From: Shewanella aestuarii
GTDB taxonomy: Bacteria; Pseudomonadota; Gammaproteobacteria; Enterobacterales; Shewanellaceae
Direction: 5' to 3'
Assembly (NCBI RefSeq): GCF_011765625.1
Contig: NZ_CP050313.1
Span: 1,050,501-1,114,500 of the forward strand
DNA: 64,000 nt
Part shown: one piece after another, positions 19,764 through 28,969 of the stretch
How the letters are laid out: every line of letters begins with the position of its first letter
Position numbering within the stretch: position 1 is the stretch's first letter
Notes under the pieces: generated by a model
What the model saw: only the letters and a program-made list of their open reading frames with translations
Told to the model about the DNA's origin: nothing
Databases searched by the model: none
Translations under genes and position numbers: made by a program

Positions 19764-22700
19764 TCAAGCGGTTACAAAAACTGGTTGCCGCTGATTTTTA
19801 GGTTTCATCCATAGGGTGTACATCACAGGTACCCAAACTAATGACAACATTGTTGCCAGTAGTGTGCCACCGGCAATGGCAATGGCAAACGGTGGCCAAA
19901 ACCCGCCGCCAGCAATGATGAGCGGTAAAAAGCCACCAATGGTGGTAATGGTGGTTGAGCCAATATGGCGGCCACAACTGCTGACAGTTTCTATAATTAA
20001 CGGTAGGTTACCATTTCTGGCTTCAGGTAAATCTTCTAGCTCGGCTAAAATAACAATGGCAGCGTTGATGGCCAGTCCCATTAAGCCCAGTAAACCAATA
20101 ATGACCGTAAATCCAAATGGATAGCCAAATACATACACTGCCAATAAGCCTAAACCTGCGGATTGGATTGCGCTTAGTAAGATAATGCCGGTTAACCTAA
20201 ATGAGTTAAATGATAAGACCACTGTCGTTAACAGCAGCATCAAGACGACCAAAAGATTAGACATTAAATTGCCCACGGCTTCATCACGTTTAGCGCTTTC
20301 ACCGCCGATTTCAATTCGATAGCCTGCGGGTAACGGTATTTTACTTAACTGTGCTTTGGCATCATCTAGCACTTGTGCTGGTAAAACGCCACTGGTGATA
20401 TAGGCCTCAATGGTATTGACTCGTTCACCGTTTCGACGTGGGATCGCTCCGCGGCTAACATTAATTTGATTGTATGACAGCGCTGAAAGTGGAATACCGC
20501 TTCCTGTAGGAGAAACTAAGTTTAGCTCGGCTAAGCGAGTGGCTTGCTCACGGCTGTTATCCCCCAATCTAACTCGAACGGGTAGTGATTCGGTTTGTTC
20601 CAAAATACTGCCACCAATTATACCCGTGGTCGCCATTTGTATTTGGTTGGCGATATCGCTCAAACTTAACCCGCTCATTAAACTGGCATCTTCATTTACT
20701 TGCAACCACAACTTAGGGGCGCCGGCAGAGAGAGTGGCACGGGTATGGATAACATCTGGCGTTGCACTTAGCATCGCTCTAACTTGCTCGCCAATGTCTT
20801 TTAGGGTGTCTAAGGATGGGCCATAAATAAGCAATTCAACTGGCGCGTTAAACGGCGGGCCTTGCTCAAGTTTCCTTACGAGAATTTGAGCTTGTGGGAA
20901 GGCGAGATCTAGCATTTGTTGGAGTTGTGGGATCAGTTTGTTGGCCGTTTTAAAATCAGTTACTTTGACCATGGCTTGGGCGTAATTTGTTGCCCCTTGT
21001 TGGCGTTGGGTTAAATTATAATAAAACGACGGTGTATTGCCGCCCACAACCCAAGTGATCTCGCTAATGCCCTCAATGCTTTTTAGCGTTTCATTCACCA
21101 GCAGGGTTTGTTCATGAGTATTATCAATACTGACTTGTGGAGATAAATACATTTCAATTTGGAACATGTCTCGATCAGAAGGCGGGAAAAATTGCTCAGT
21201 CATTTGCCCCGCTGCCATATAACCAGAAATGGGTAAAATACCGACCACAATAGCGGTTAATAAAGGCCTTTTTAAGGCAAACGCTAAACTCGTTTTAAAT
21301 GCTTTGCTTAATCTTGGAAACGCCATACCTTGTTGATACCAAGCATTTGGCTTGTCGCTGCGGCTAAATCGACCAGCTAAGCCAGCGATCAACGTATGAG
21401 AAATAAGATAAGAGCCCAGTAAGGCAAACATGACCGATATGGCAATGCCGCCAACAAATTCTCCAGCTGCGCCAGGCATTAACATAATAGGAGCAAAAGC
21501 CAGCATGGTGGTAATGGTGGAGCCAGCCAGCGGCCGCCATAAATGATGCAAGGTTTGCGATACAGCCTCTAACTTTGACAGTCCTTGCTGACGGCGCTGG
21601 GCAATGGCGTCAACAATCACAATTGCGTTGTCGACCATAATGCCTAATGCCACCACTAAGCCGGTTACCGACATTTGATGTATGGGTAAACCTGTGTACT
21701 TCATACAGGCTAATGTGAACAAGGCCGTAAGTGGAAGCGATAAGGCAACTATGAGCGCATTACGTAACCCTAAAGTGAGCATTAACACTGCCACAATAAT
21801 TACAAAACCTTGTAGTAGGTTTATTACCAAATCACTAAGGCGTACCGATGTATAGCCTTGTTGGTCAAATAGCCATTGCACCTTGATGTTTGATGGTAAG
21901 TTGCTTGAAAAATGATTTATGGTATTGCTAACTTGTTGTTGCCATTGATCTACCCGATGGCTTTCTAGCATAGTTGCCGAGACCATAATACCGGGCTGTG
22001 AATCAATAAGCGCAATATTGTTTGTAGGCGTTTTGGCTTGGCGGCTAATGTTTGCCACATCACCGAGACGAATGATTTTGCCATCGATGTCGACTTTTAG
22101 CGGTACTTGGCGAATCCGGCTTTGAGAGTCTAATTCACCTGAAACTTCAACCAGTGCTCGAAACTGGCTGTTATTAATTTCACCCGCTGAAATTTTACTA
22201 TCGGCATTAGATAAAATTTGGGCTATGGCTGCGGGTGTTAGTTTAAGTTGGCTGATTTTATTGCCGTCTAGCTCAACTAAAATCTCTTCTTCTGGCGCGC
22301 CATAGAGTTTGGCGAAATCTGTACCAGATAACAGTCTTAATTGGCTTTGTAGTTCTTTAGCATAACGATTTAATATGTCGGTTCTAACTGGGCTATCATC
22401 ATTCCACACCACACCTAAAATCGCAGTGCTGGCAAAACCGACTTGATCATCAAGAGTGCTATTTTGCGCTTGAATGGGTAATAAGTACTTTCCATCGGCA
22501 ATTAAATCGCGGGCGCGTGACCAAACAGGATCGCTCAAGGTGACTGAATCTTTTAACTCAAGTTGAATCACTGAAATGCCAGGGCGAGAGGTAGATTGCA
22601 CGAGTTTTAATTCTTCAAGACGGCGCAGTTGATTTTCGAGCACCTCAGTAACCAATGCTTCAACACGTTCAGCCGGCGCCCCTGGGTAATGGGTAATTAC

Positions 22701-22832
22701 AGAAGCAAAACGATTTGTAATGTGTGGATCTTCAGTGCGAGGTAAGCTTGAAATTGCGCTAAAGCCAGCCACTATTAATAATGAAATAAATAAGCTAGCT
22801 AAACGGCCATTTTCTAAAAAGGCTTTAATCAT
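19764..22832 (-). CDS. RND-family efflux permease
   Basis: 1022 residues with the HAE/HME layout: TM1 (ASLFISLLIVAGFSAISSLP), two large periplasmic loops, TM2-6 and TM8-12 in two internally repeated halves. The porter-domain start (RFASVITHYPGAPAERVEALVTEVLE) is typical. The TM4 proton-relay motif reads VVALGIMVDNAIVIVD: one Asp, where AcrB-type pumps have Asp-Asp, as in several other RND subfamilies. It pumps substrates out with the adaptor encoded just upstream, overlapping by 4 bp (ATGA). The outer-membrane channel is not in the operon. Repression by the divergent TetR gene is likely. Substrate unknown. Confidence 0.9.
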   Translation of the reverse strand: MIKAFLENGRLASLFISLLIVAGFSAISSLPRTEDPHITNRFASVITHYPGAPAERVEALVTEVLENQLRRLEELKLVQSTSRPGISVIQLELKDSVTLSDPVWSRARDLIADGKYLLPIQAQNSTLDDQVGFASTAILGVVWNDDSPVRTDILNRYAKELQSQLRLLSGTDFAKLYGAPEEEILVELDGNKISQLKLTPAAIAQILSNADSKISAGEINNSQFRALVEVSGELDSQSRIRQVPLKVDIDGKIIRLGDVANISRQAKTPTNNIALIDSQPGIMVSATMLESHRVDQWQQQVSNTINHFSSNLPSNIKVQWLFDQQGYTSVRLSDLVINLLQGFVIIVAVLMLTLGLRNALIVALSLPLTALFTLACMKYTGLPIHQMSVTGLVVALGIMVDNAIVIVDAIAQRRQQGLSKLEAVSQTLHHLWRPLAGSTITTMLAFAPIMLMPGAAGEFVGGIAISVMFALLGSYLISHTLIAGLAGRFSRSDKPNAWYQQGMAFPRLSKAFKTSLAFALKRPLLTAIVVGILPISGYMAAGQMTEQFFPPSDRDMFQIEMYLSPQVSIDNTHEQTLLVNETLKSIEGISEITWVVGGNTPSFYYNLTQRQQGATNYAQAMVKVTDFKTANKLIPQLQQMLDLAFPQAQILVRKLEQGPPFNAPVELLIYGPSLDTLKDIGEQVRAMLSATPDVIHTRATLSAGAPKLWLQVNEDASLMSGLSLSDIANQIQMATTGIIGGSILEQTESLPVRVRLGDNSREQATRLAELNLVSPTGSGIPLSALSYNQINVSRGAIPRRNGERVNTIEAYITSGVLPAQVLDDAKAQLSKIPLPAGYRIEIGGESAKRDEAVGNLMSNLLVVLMLLLTTVVLSFNSFRLTGIILLSAIQSAGLGLLAVYVFGYPFGFTVIIGLLGLMGLAINAAIVILAELEDLPEARNGNLPLIIETVSSCGRHIGSTTITTIGGFLPLIIAGGGFWPPFAIAIAGGTLLATMLSLVWVPVMYTLWMKPKNQRQPVFVTA

Positions 22833-24001
22833 AATGCCTCTGTTTTGATTGTGTTAGCGCTAGTTGTGCTAAAAGTGGCAGATAGTGGTGATGATTTGTT
22901 TGCAATAACCACCTGACCAACAACTAATTTATGCAGTCCTTCAGTCACGATAATATCGTTAGCATTGATGGCACCCTTGACATAGGCTTGTTGCTGATTT
23001 GTGTAGATAATCTCAACATCACGTCGTTCAATAACATAATGATTATTACCGCTTTCATGAGGTTGAGCACTTAGTGTATATAAGTTCCATAGCCCACGAA
23101 TGCCATCTGTTAATGCTGATATGGGCACCCAGAAACCCGCTTCGGCAATATTTTGTTGATGTTCAAAATAGGCAATTTCACCATTAAGCACCTTGGCATG
23201 CTCGGGTAAACTAATCCGCAGTTGCACGGTTCGTGTGATAGGGTCAATCTCAGCGCTGATCCCTTCAATAATTCCGTTAAGTAATTGATTACCTACTCGA
23301 ATGTTAACTTGCTGGAGGCGCTGCAATCTATGGGCAACATCAATAGGGACACCGATATACGCTAAGCGCTGGTCATTACCGATTAAGGTAAAAACTGGGC
23401 TACCTAAAGTGATCACTTCACCAAGATTATGATGACGCTTACTGATTTTACCGCTGAATGGCGCGGTCAGAATGGATTTTTCTAACTTTAAATTTGTGGC
23501 ATATAAACTGGCCGATAACCTTTGCTGATTGGCTTGTAAATTATTAACCTGTTGCTTGCTCTCATCGAGTTGTTGAGCAGACACGTAATTTTTATCTTTT
23601 AAGGATAAGTTACGTTTTAAGGTGATGTTGGCCAGATCTAAATCAGATTTTGTTTGCTGCAAACTGGCTTGCAATTGTTGTTTTTCTGCTTGTAATAATT
23701 GGGTATTTAACGATGCAAGCACTTGGCCTTTTTCAACACTGTCACCGCTATCAACGCTAATACTATTAAGTTTACCTGCAAGCTCAAAACCTATGCCCGT
23801 GGTATTGGCTGAGCGAATAATGCCTGTATAGGTTTGACTATGTTGGTAATAAGACGATGCTGTCAGTTGGCTGGTTGCTACGGTTTGATAATGAGGTATC
23901 TGCGCATGAGGCTGAACCTCTGAACCACAACCAAGTAGTAGTAACCCACTAATAAGGCCTATCATATATCGATGCACTGTTGTGGTCGATTTATGTTCCA
24001 T
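22829..24001 (-). CDS. RND efflux adaptor (membrane fusion lipoprotein)
   Basis: 390 residues from the ATG at 24001, which has GGAG and AGGT boxes upstream; a TTG five codons earlier is less likely. Lipobox LLLLGC, so it is anchored by lipid. HlyD-family order: lipoyl half (TGIGFELAGKLNSISVDSGDSVEKGQVLASL), a coiled-coil hairpin of about 80 residues (QLLQAEKQQLQASLQQTKSDL), the second lipoyl half (LTAPFSGKISKRHHNLGEVI), and beta-barrel and membrane-proximal domains ending GLHKLVVGQVV. It bridges the permease and an outer-membrane channel. Confidence 0.88.
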   Translation of the reverse strand: MEHKSTTTVHRYMIGLISGLLLLGCGSEVQPHAQIPHYQTVATSQLTASSYYQHSQTYTGIIRSANTTGIGFELAGKLNSISVDSGDSVEKGQVLASLNTQLLQAEKQQLQASLQQTKSDLDLANITLKRNLSLKDKNYVSAQQLDESKQQVNNLQANQQRLSASLYATNLKLEKSILTAPFSGKISKRHHNLGEVITLGSPVFTLIGNDQRLAYIGVPIDVAHRLQRLQQVNIRVGNQLLNGIIEGISAEIDPITRTVQLRISLPEHAKVLNGEIAYFEHQQNIAEAGFWVPISALTDGIRGLWNLYTLSAQPHESGNNHYVIERRDVEIIYTNQQQAYVKGAINANDIIVTEGLHKLVVGQVVIANKSSPLSATFSTTSANTIKTEAL

Positions 24002-24101
24002 GATACCTATCTCCAATTGACTTAAGTTACTTTTTATTCGTGTTGATACGTTTACTATTGAATGTTTGATTTAATGAGTGAATGTGTTTTTTTAGTTAAA
24101 C

Positions 24102-24145
24102 TAGACTAGCAAGTCTAATTTCAAAAAACTAGACTGTCTAGTCTA
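24102..24145. promoter_or_regulatory. Twin TetR operators in the divergent promoter region
   Basis: Two perfect inverted repeats of the same form TAGACT-N4-AGTCTA lie at 24102-24117 (spacer AGCA) and 24130-24145 (spacer GTCT). Their centres are 28 bp apart. They sit between the divergent efflux operon and its tetR-like gene, and are the obvious sites for the TetR product to repress both directions. Confidence 0.8.
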
Positions 24146-24216
24146 ATTTGTGATTAAATAGTTGCAAATGTAAAGTGATTAAACTTTTCGCCAGATAAAC
24201 AGCAGAAGAATAAAAA

Positions 24217-24837
24217 ATGAATAATCATCCACAAGTCCCTTTATCTAAAAGTGAACAGAAACGTGTTCAAATTTTAAGTTCTGCGATTGATTTGTTTTGT
24301 AATCAGGGATTTCCTAACACCAGCATGGATGAAGTTGCTAAACATGCTGGAGTGTCGAAGCAGACGGTATATTCTCATTTTGGTTCGAAAGATGATTTGT
24401 TTGTCGCCGCCATTGAGTCTAAATGTGTGATACATCAATTAACTGAAGATTTACTAATCGATCCTTCTAAACCTGAAATTGCTATTACCACATTCGCGCA
24501 ACAATTTGGCGCAATGATAGTGTCAGAAGAAGCTATTACCGTGTTTAAAACTTGTGTTGCTCAAGCAGATACCCACCCCGAAGCCTCAGATTTATTTTAT
24601 CAAGCTGGTCCTAAACATGTGTTGGGGCTAATGCGAGATTATCTAGCCAAGGTAAACCAGCATAAGCAATATTATTTTGATAATCCGCATGATAGCGCTG
24701 TGCGTTTATGTTTAATGTTGTTTGGTGAACTTAAAATGCGCTTAGAATTGGGCTTATCATCAGGGGATTTACTGACTAAACGTAATAACTATCTTGTTGA
24801 AACCGCAAACATGTTTTTAAGAGCCCATAAAGTTTAA
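24217..24837 (+). CDS. TetR/AcrR-family repressor
   Basis: 206 residues. Residues ~12-60 are the TetR helix-turn-helix: RVQILSSAIDLFCNQGF, then TSMDEVAKHAGVSKQTVYSHF and GSKDDLFVAAI. The C-terminal ligand-binding half resembles the AefR-like group. It is divergent from the RND operon and the intergenic region carries two matching operators, so it very probably controls the pump and itself. The ATG has a weak AGAAGAAT ribosome-binding site. Confidence 0.88.
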   Translation: MNNHPQVPLSKSEQKRVQILSSAIDLFCNQGFPNTSMDEVAKHAGVSKQTVYSHFGSKDDLFVAAIESKCVIHQLTEDLLIDPSKPEIAITTFAQQFGAMIVSEEAITVFKTCVAQADTHPEASDLFYQAGPKHVLGLMRDYLAKVNQHKQYYFDNPHDSAVRLCLMLFGELKMRLELGLSSGDLLTKRNNYLVETANMFLRAHKV

Positions 24838-24934
24838 TAAAAGTGAACTATTATTAGCAGCTTACGTATACTCTTGAGTTGTGAAACAATCACCCAAACA
24901 GAATATTTATAACTGTATTGAAAGGATGCAAAAA

Positions 24935-25870
24935 ATGGTACCCACAGCCAGTAAAAAAATACCCTTTGCGCACTCAAAAAATGTCTCGTATACATCCATA
25001 GCCATTGTTGCATCGATTATTAGTTTAGCTGCACTGAGTTCCACCGCTAATGCTGCAAGCCGCTCCCCATTTGAGTTAAATGTTGCCCGAACCTCAACTG
25101 AGTCTGTGACGGTTGGTGACAATGGCAACGAACTACAACGTGATGTGTGGTCAGCGAAGTTGTCAGCAGCTATGCCCCTTAATAAACAGTGGATGATTGG
25201 TGCCAATATCGGTTATGACAATTTAGATTATGGATGGCGAATAAAACAAGACAGTGCCATCCGTAACGCAAATGTTCCTTGGTCGTCTATCAATCAATAC
25301 AGTGCAGGTCTATCACTAATCTATCGTCCAGGTAATCAGTGGACGTTTATGTTTGCCCCCAAAATTCAGTATGCCTATGCTGATATCGCTTCTTCATCAA
25401 ACGCGCAAAGCTATGGCGCGGTTGCATCAGGCATGTACCGATTTGAATCAGGTAATATGTTAGGCGTGGGTGTTGCTTACTTAAATGATATTTCAGAAGT
25501 TCGTACTGTGCCTTACTTGGCGGTTCGCTGGCAAATAAGTGACAAGTGGGTACTTGCTAACCCATTCCAAGCCGGGTTTAGTGGCCCAGCAGGGTTAGAG
25601 GTGAGTTACAAGTTATCTGACGAATGGGATTTTGGGGTAGGGTCATCACGTCGTACACAGCGCTTTTTAATTGAAAATGATGACACCACCATTGAGATTG
25701 AAGAGTGGGTTGGCTTTTTTCGTGCCGGTTGGCAGATCAGTCAAAGCGTAAGTTTGAATGCATACGCAGGCTATTTCTTTGGCAGTGAAATTGAGCTTAG
25801 TGAACCTAAGTCAACTGAAGATATAAGCAATCAAGCAGCTGGTGGATTAACCTTTAAAATCAATTTTTAA
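24935..25870 (+). CDS. Outer-membrane beta-barrel protein of unknown function
   Basis: About 311 residues from the ATG at 24935, which has AAGGA eight bases upstream; in-frame starts at 24881 (GTG) and 24926 exist but put the signal peptide further in. Signal peptide SIAIVASIISLAALSSTANA. The mature part is a series of amphipathic strands with aromatic ends (WMIGANIGYDNLDYGW, YSAGLSLIYRPGNQWTFMFA, FFRAGWQISQSVSLNAYAGY) and ends in Phe (TFKINF), the mark of a barrel assembled by BAM. It resembles DUF6268-type barrels in style, but this is not certain. It follows tetR by about 100 bp and may be co-regulated. Confidence 0.6.
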   Translation: MVPTASKKIPFAHSKNVSYTSIAIVASIISLAALSSTANAASRSPFELNVARTSTESVTVGDNGNELQRDVWSAKLSAAMPLNKQWMIGANIGYDNLDYGWRIKQDSAIRNANVPWSSINQYSAGLSLIYRPGNQWTFMFAPKIQYAYADIASSSNAQSYGAVASGMYRFESGNMLGVGVAYLNDISEVRTVPYLAVRWQISDKWVLANPFQAGFSGPAGLEVSYKLSDEWDFGVGSSRRTQRFLIENDDTTIEIEEWVGFFRAGWQISQSVSLNAYAGYFFGSEIELSEPKSTEDISNQAAGGLTFKINF

Positions 25871-25911
25871 CTGCTTAAGTCTTAAATTACAAAATAAAAA
25901 ATCATATAAAG

Positions 25912-25937
25912 AAACGCCGATAGTCATCGGCGTTTTT
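25912..25937. terminator. Terminator between the barrel protein and flgP
   Basis: ACGCCGAT (25914-25921) / ATCGGCGT (25926-25933) with an AGTC loop and T run. Convergent genes on both sides can share it. Confidence 0.85.
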
Positions 25938-26000
25938 AATAGTGAAAAGCAAATTAGCTGAATGAATTTTAACTCGGTTTAGCAACGCATAAACGGTTAG

Positions 26001-26453
26001 CTAAAAATAAGTTACTTCTTTAATGCGTTTAGGGCGATTTTGTTGTTGGTATAAATGCCATACTTGCTCAAAATCGAGCTCAAGCTCAGTGACATAAAAC
26101 TCACCTGAAGGGTAGGTTTTAACCACTTTTGCGCCCTTAATTAATCCACTCACAGATGACTTAACAGTATCGTTAGTAAGTAGCCACTCACTAACACTGC
26201 TATGTGCATCAATCTTTTGGCCATAAACTTGTTCAGCTAGCTCACGATATGCGGCAACCTTTGATGCTTGCATTGCCATTAAAATTTTATGTGATTGCTC
26301 ATTACTTGGCTGGGTTGCTAATGGGGCATAACCTACAGCGGTAATTTTAGGAAACTGGCTGGGCGCTTCGGTTTCCCATTGCACATGCTTTTGATTATTG
26401 GCACAGCCAATCATAAAAACACCAAGTATTAGACTAAGAACCAAGTGCTTCAT
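26001..26453 (-). CDS. flgP: Flagellar outer-membrane lipoprotein FlgP (LPP20 family)
   Basis: 150 residues. Lipobox MIGC (Cys at 17). The LPP20-like domain covers about 35-140: ITAVGYAPLATQPSNEQSHK, MAMQASKVAAYRELAEQVYG and the VSGLIKGAKVVKTYPSGEFYVTELELD-type strand. FlgP forms part of the basal disk/H-ring region that supports polar flagella in Vibrio and Campylobacter. Start overlaps the flgO stop by 4 bp, so they are translated together. Confidence 0.85.
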   Translation of the reverse strand: MKHLVLSLILGVFMIGCANNQKHVQWETEAPSQFPKITAVGYAPLATQPSNEQSHKILMAMQASKVAAYRELAEQVYGQKIDAHSSVSEWLLTNDTVKSSVSGLIKGAKVVKTYPSGEFYVTELELDFEQVWHLYQQQNRPKRIKEVTYF

Positions 26454-27160
26454 TGCTTATCTCCTAATACGGTATAACGGTTATTAGCTGTATCTTCAGT
26501 ACGATAGAGTAAACCATCACGGGTTTGCACTTTATTAGCTGGTATCACATAGCCAGATAAACTTTTGCCAGCGACAAAAGATTGCACGGCCGAAACTACT
26601 CTATTATTGGTGACATCAACAATTCGACCATTAAAGTTAATTCCTTCATTGGTTAAATTAAGCGTTGAAACTAACACATGAGATACCGGTAAATCACTGG
26701 GCAGCAGTTGCCAATCTCGACTAAGCATAAACTCACCTTGACTGGTGGCTCTGAGCGCATTAGCGACATTTAGGTCAACAAGATTAAACTCATGAGCATG
26801 AAAAGCCGTCATAAGACTTTGCTGTAATTGCAATGCTAACTCATTAGTTTGCTGGAAATTGTTTGACATAACCGGTGTGGCAACCACTAAAGGTTGATCG
26901 GGACGCAACGCATCATTTTGCAATACTAGCTCATTGACTAATTTTTCAGCCCAAATATTGACCTGGCCTTTGGGGGCTAAACCTGATGCATTTGCATCAT
27001 ATACCAATTTATCTTGGTACATGTCATTGCTGTCTTGGTAACTCACCCATTTTCCTTCATTACTAAAGGCTAAGTTATCACTCTGATTTAGGGTGTTAGT
27101 GCATCCAGACAGACCGAATGTTGTCAGCATTAAAGCTAAAACGGTTAATCGTTGCTGCAT
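26450..27160 (-). CDS. flgO: Flagellar outer-membrane lipoprotein FlgO
   Basis: 236 residues. Lipobox LSGC (Cys at 20). FlgO domain: NIWAEKLVNELVLQNDALRPDQPL..VATPVM, NELALQLQQSLMTAFHAHEF, and the GINFNGRIVDVTNNRVVSAVQSFV strand. FlgO with FlgP and FlgT builds the outer ring of sheathed or polar flagella. AAGGAT lies seven bases before the ATG. First gene of flgOP, divergent from flgT. Confidence 0.88.
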   Translation of the reverse strand: MQQRLTVLALMLTTFGLSGCTNTLNQSDNLAFSNEGKWVSYQDSNDMYQDKLVYDANASGLAPKGQVNIWAEKLVNELVLQNDALRPDQPLVVATPVMSNNFQQTNELALQLQQSLMTAFHAHEFNLVDLNVANALRATSQGEFMLSRDWQLLPSDLPVSHVLVSTLNLTNEGINFNGRIVDVTNNRVVSAVQSFVAGKSLSGYVIPANKVQTRDGLLYRTEDTANNRYTVLGDKQ

Positions 27161-27279
27161 GGTTTTATCCTTGGCATCTGCTTAAAAGCCATTAGTTTTG
27201 TTCTGATATGCTTTTATCGGCCTCAAAGCAAAAATCTTTATTAAAATATCAACATGGCAATGGTCGCTATTGCCTTTTT

Positions 27280-27297
27280 TAGGCACAAAAATTGCTT
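27280..27297 (+). promoter_or_regulatory. Sigma-54 promoter of flgT
   Basis: AGGCACAAAAATTGCTT has the invariant GG (27282-27283) and GC (27294-27295) exactly 10 bp apart and agrees with TGGCAC-N5-TTGC at all but one core base. It lies about 80 bp before the flgT ATG. Middle flagellar genes in Vibrio and Shewanella use RpoN with FlrA/FlrC, so the fit is biological as well. Confidence 0.7.
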
Positions 27298-27379
27298 TGA
27301 ATTGATAACATCATATTGTAAACGTCTACTTAGCAATGATTTAAAGCCAAAGTGACGGATATCTGACGCAGGAAGAGCT

Positions 27380-28594
27380 ATGTTGCAAGCTGGATTAACC
27401 TATTTAGGCACACAGACTCAAGGTTATACACTTAGGGCAAGGCTGACCAAATTTTTACTACTAATGGTCATTATGAGTCCAAGCGTATACGCAGAACTCG
27501 TAGAAGTGACCGGTAAAGCGACCATTGTAAATGGGAATATTGATAAAGCGAGAGAAGACGCCATAAATCAAGCGCTCAACTATGCCAGCTTAAAAGCTGG
27601 GGTGAACTTTAGTAGCCAACAACAAATTACCCAAGGCACACTTACTCAAGACACCTTTATGATGCAGCGAATGGGAGCGGCTAATAATATTGAATTGGTC
27701 AGTGAAATCATTAGCGATAATCGAATTGAGGTGGTGTTATCGTTAAATATTGATGACACTTCAGCGGCAGCGCAGTGTGCTGAACAGTCGCTAAAAGCGG
27801 CTATTATGGTGCCCCAGGTTGAGATTGCTGATAGAGCACAGCTAAGAACTGGGCAACTTAATGGCTTTAGCCAAGCATTGACTCAGCAGTTAGGTGTCCA
27901 AATCAATAAACAGTCGCAATATAGTTTTGCACGTATTCATGCCGATGAACGTATCGACAAAACTAACGAATTAGTGAATTTTAATGGCTATCGTATTCCT
28001 AGTTGGTTAGGCGAAATTACCGACAGCCAGTATATATTGCAGTCTGAAGTGACTGACATGTCGACCGAACCTTTTACCAGCAGTTTATTTGGTTTGATCG
28101 ATCACACCCCGCTAAGGCAATTTAGTTATAAATTGACTTTATATCATGGTATTAGTGGCGAAGTAGTGTGGGCAGATGAATTTGCCACCAACGCGCCGTG
28201 GGAGTTTGAGCGTCAAGATGCCGTAATGCCAAATAGCCAAAGGTTTTGGGGGTCTTCATACGGACAAGCGATTACATTGCAACTTCAGCAAGGGATCATG
28301 CAATTAGATAATCAGCTGAATTGCCGCCCTTTGCTAGGGCAAATTATTGCTAGACAGGGCGATCGCATTATCATTAATTTAGGTCGTAAAAATGGCGTCA
28401 AAATGGGTGATAAGTTTCAAATTGTATTGCAAAAAAATATTCCAGATAGGCTAAATAGCATGCGCGCCATTGCCACACAAAGTCGAGCCAAGGTGATGAT
28501 AGAGCAAGTGAGTGAGGATATTGCGACTGCCGTGCTTGAAAACATAGATAGCAGTGAAAATATTCAGGTTTACGATATTGCCATTAAGCTTTAG
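27380..28594 (+). CDS. flgT: Flagellar H-ring protein FlgT
   Basis: 404 residues. A signal peptide (KFLLLMVIMSPSVYA, cleavage near 37) precedes three FlgT domains: N-terminal (LVEVTGKATIVNGNIDKAREDAINQAL), middle (PQVEIADRAQLRTGQLNGFSQAL...ILQSEVTDM) and C-terminal (LGQIIARQGDRIIINLGRKNGVKMGDKFQI). In Vibrio, FlgT forms the periplasmic H ring and recruits MotXY to the stator. GCAGGAAGAG is a strong ribosome-binding site. Divergent from flgOP. Confidence 0.9.
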   Translation: MLQAGLTYLGTQTQGYTLRARLTKFLLLMVIMSPSVYAELVEVTGKATIVNGNIDKAREDAINQALNYASLKAGVNFSSQQQITQGTLTQDTFMMQRMGAANNIELVSEIISDNRIEVVLSLNIDDTSAAAQCAEQSLKAAIMVPQVEIADRAQLRTGQLNGFSQALTQQLGVQINKQSQYSFARIHADERIDKTNELVNFNGYRIPSWLGEITDSQYILQSEVTDMSTEPFTSSLFGLIDHTPLRQFSYKLTLYHGISGEVVWADEFATNAPWEFERQDAVMPNSQRFWGSSYGQAITLQLQQGIMQLDNQLNCRPLLGQIIARQGDRIIINLGRKNGVKMGDKFQIVLQKNIPDRLNSMRAIATQSRAKVMIEQVSEDIATAVLENIDSSENIQVYDIAIKL

Positions 28595-28710
28595 TGCTTA
28601 TTTTGAGGTTGAATAGAAATCTTGATAACGCAGGGCGTTTAATTATTAAGCGATTAAATCTAAACAAATTTAAACCCTAATTAAAGCCTTTTCATCGGAT
28701 TGAAAACCAG

Positions 28711-28716
28711 TATAAT
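28711..28716 (+). promoter_or_regulatory. -10 element of the tRNA-Arg gene
   Basis: A perfect TATAAT ends nine bases before the tRNA 5' end; TTTTCA is the nearest -35-like hexamer. Spacing fits a stable-RNA promoter with a very short leader. Confidence 0.5.
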
Positions 28717-28725
28717 CATTTGCGT

Positions 28726-28801
28726 CTCCCTATAGCTCAACAGGATAGAGCAGCCGCCTCCTAAGCGGCCGATCGGGGTTCGAGTCCCTGTGGGGAGACC
28801 A
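28726..28801 (+). tRNA. tRNA-Arg, anticodon CCT
   Basis: The 76-base gene folds as a cloverleaf: acceptor CTCCCTA with TGGGGAG, D stem GCTC/GAGC, anticodon stem GCCGC/GCGGC around loop CTCCTAA (anticodon CCT, reads AGG), T arm CGGGG-TTCGAGT-CCCTG, discriminator A and encoded CCA. Its last 16 bases are part of the 17-bp att core of the integrated element, which leaves the tRNA intact. Confidence 0.93.
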
Positions 28802-28802
28802 T
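28786..28802 (+). repeat. attL core
   Basis: CCCTGTGGGGAGACCAT, spanning the T stem, acceptor stem and CCA of tRNA-Arg. Identical to attR at 34995-35011. Confidence 0.9.
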
Positions 28803-28855
28803 TTGAATATAAAAAGCTATACAGAACAATAACTTGGGTTGTCATTTTTTCAGCG

Positions 28856-28875
28856 TTCTCCCGCTATTCTCCCGC
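28856..28875 (+). promoter_or_regulatory. Integrase arm-type sites near attL (two)
   Basis: TTCTCCCGC at 28856-28864 and 28867-28875, spaced one helical turn (11 bp). The same core (TCTCCC) occurs three times at 11-bp spacing next to int at the other end, in the same orientation. Confidence 0.6.
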
Positions 28876-28969
28876 GTGATTCATTAGAAAATATATTGCA
28901 AAAAGTTAAAGCCTTGTGTTCAAGCTAGGCTCTTTTGTGTTGATGGATTTCTATCTAATTTCCTACTTG

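Noticed and set aside
27251..27273. TGGCAATGGTCGCTATTGC as the flgT sigma-54 promoter
   Set aside because: GG and GC are 14 bp apart, not 10; the downstream match at 27282-27295 has exact spacing.
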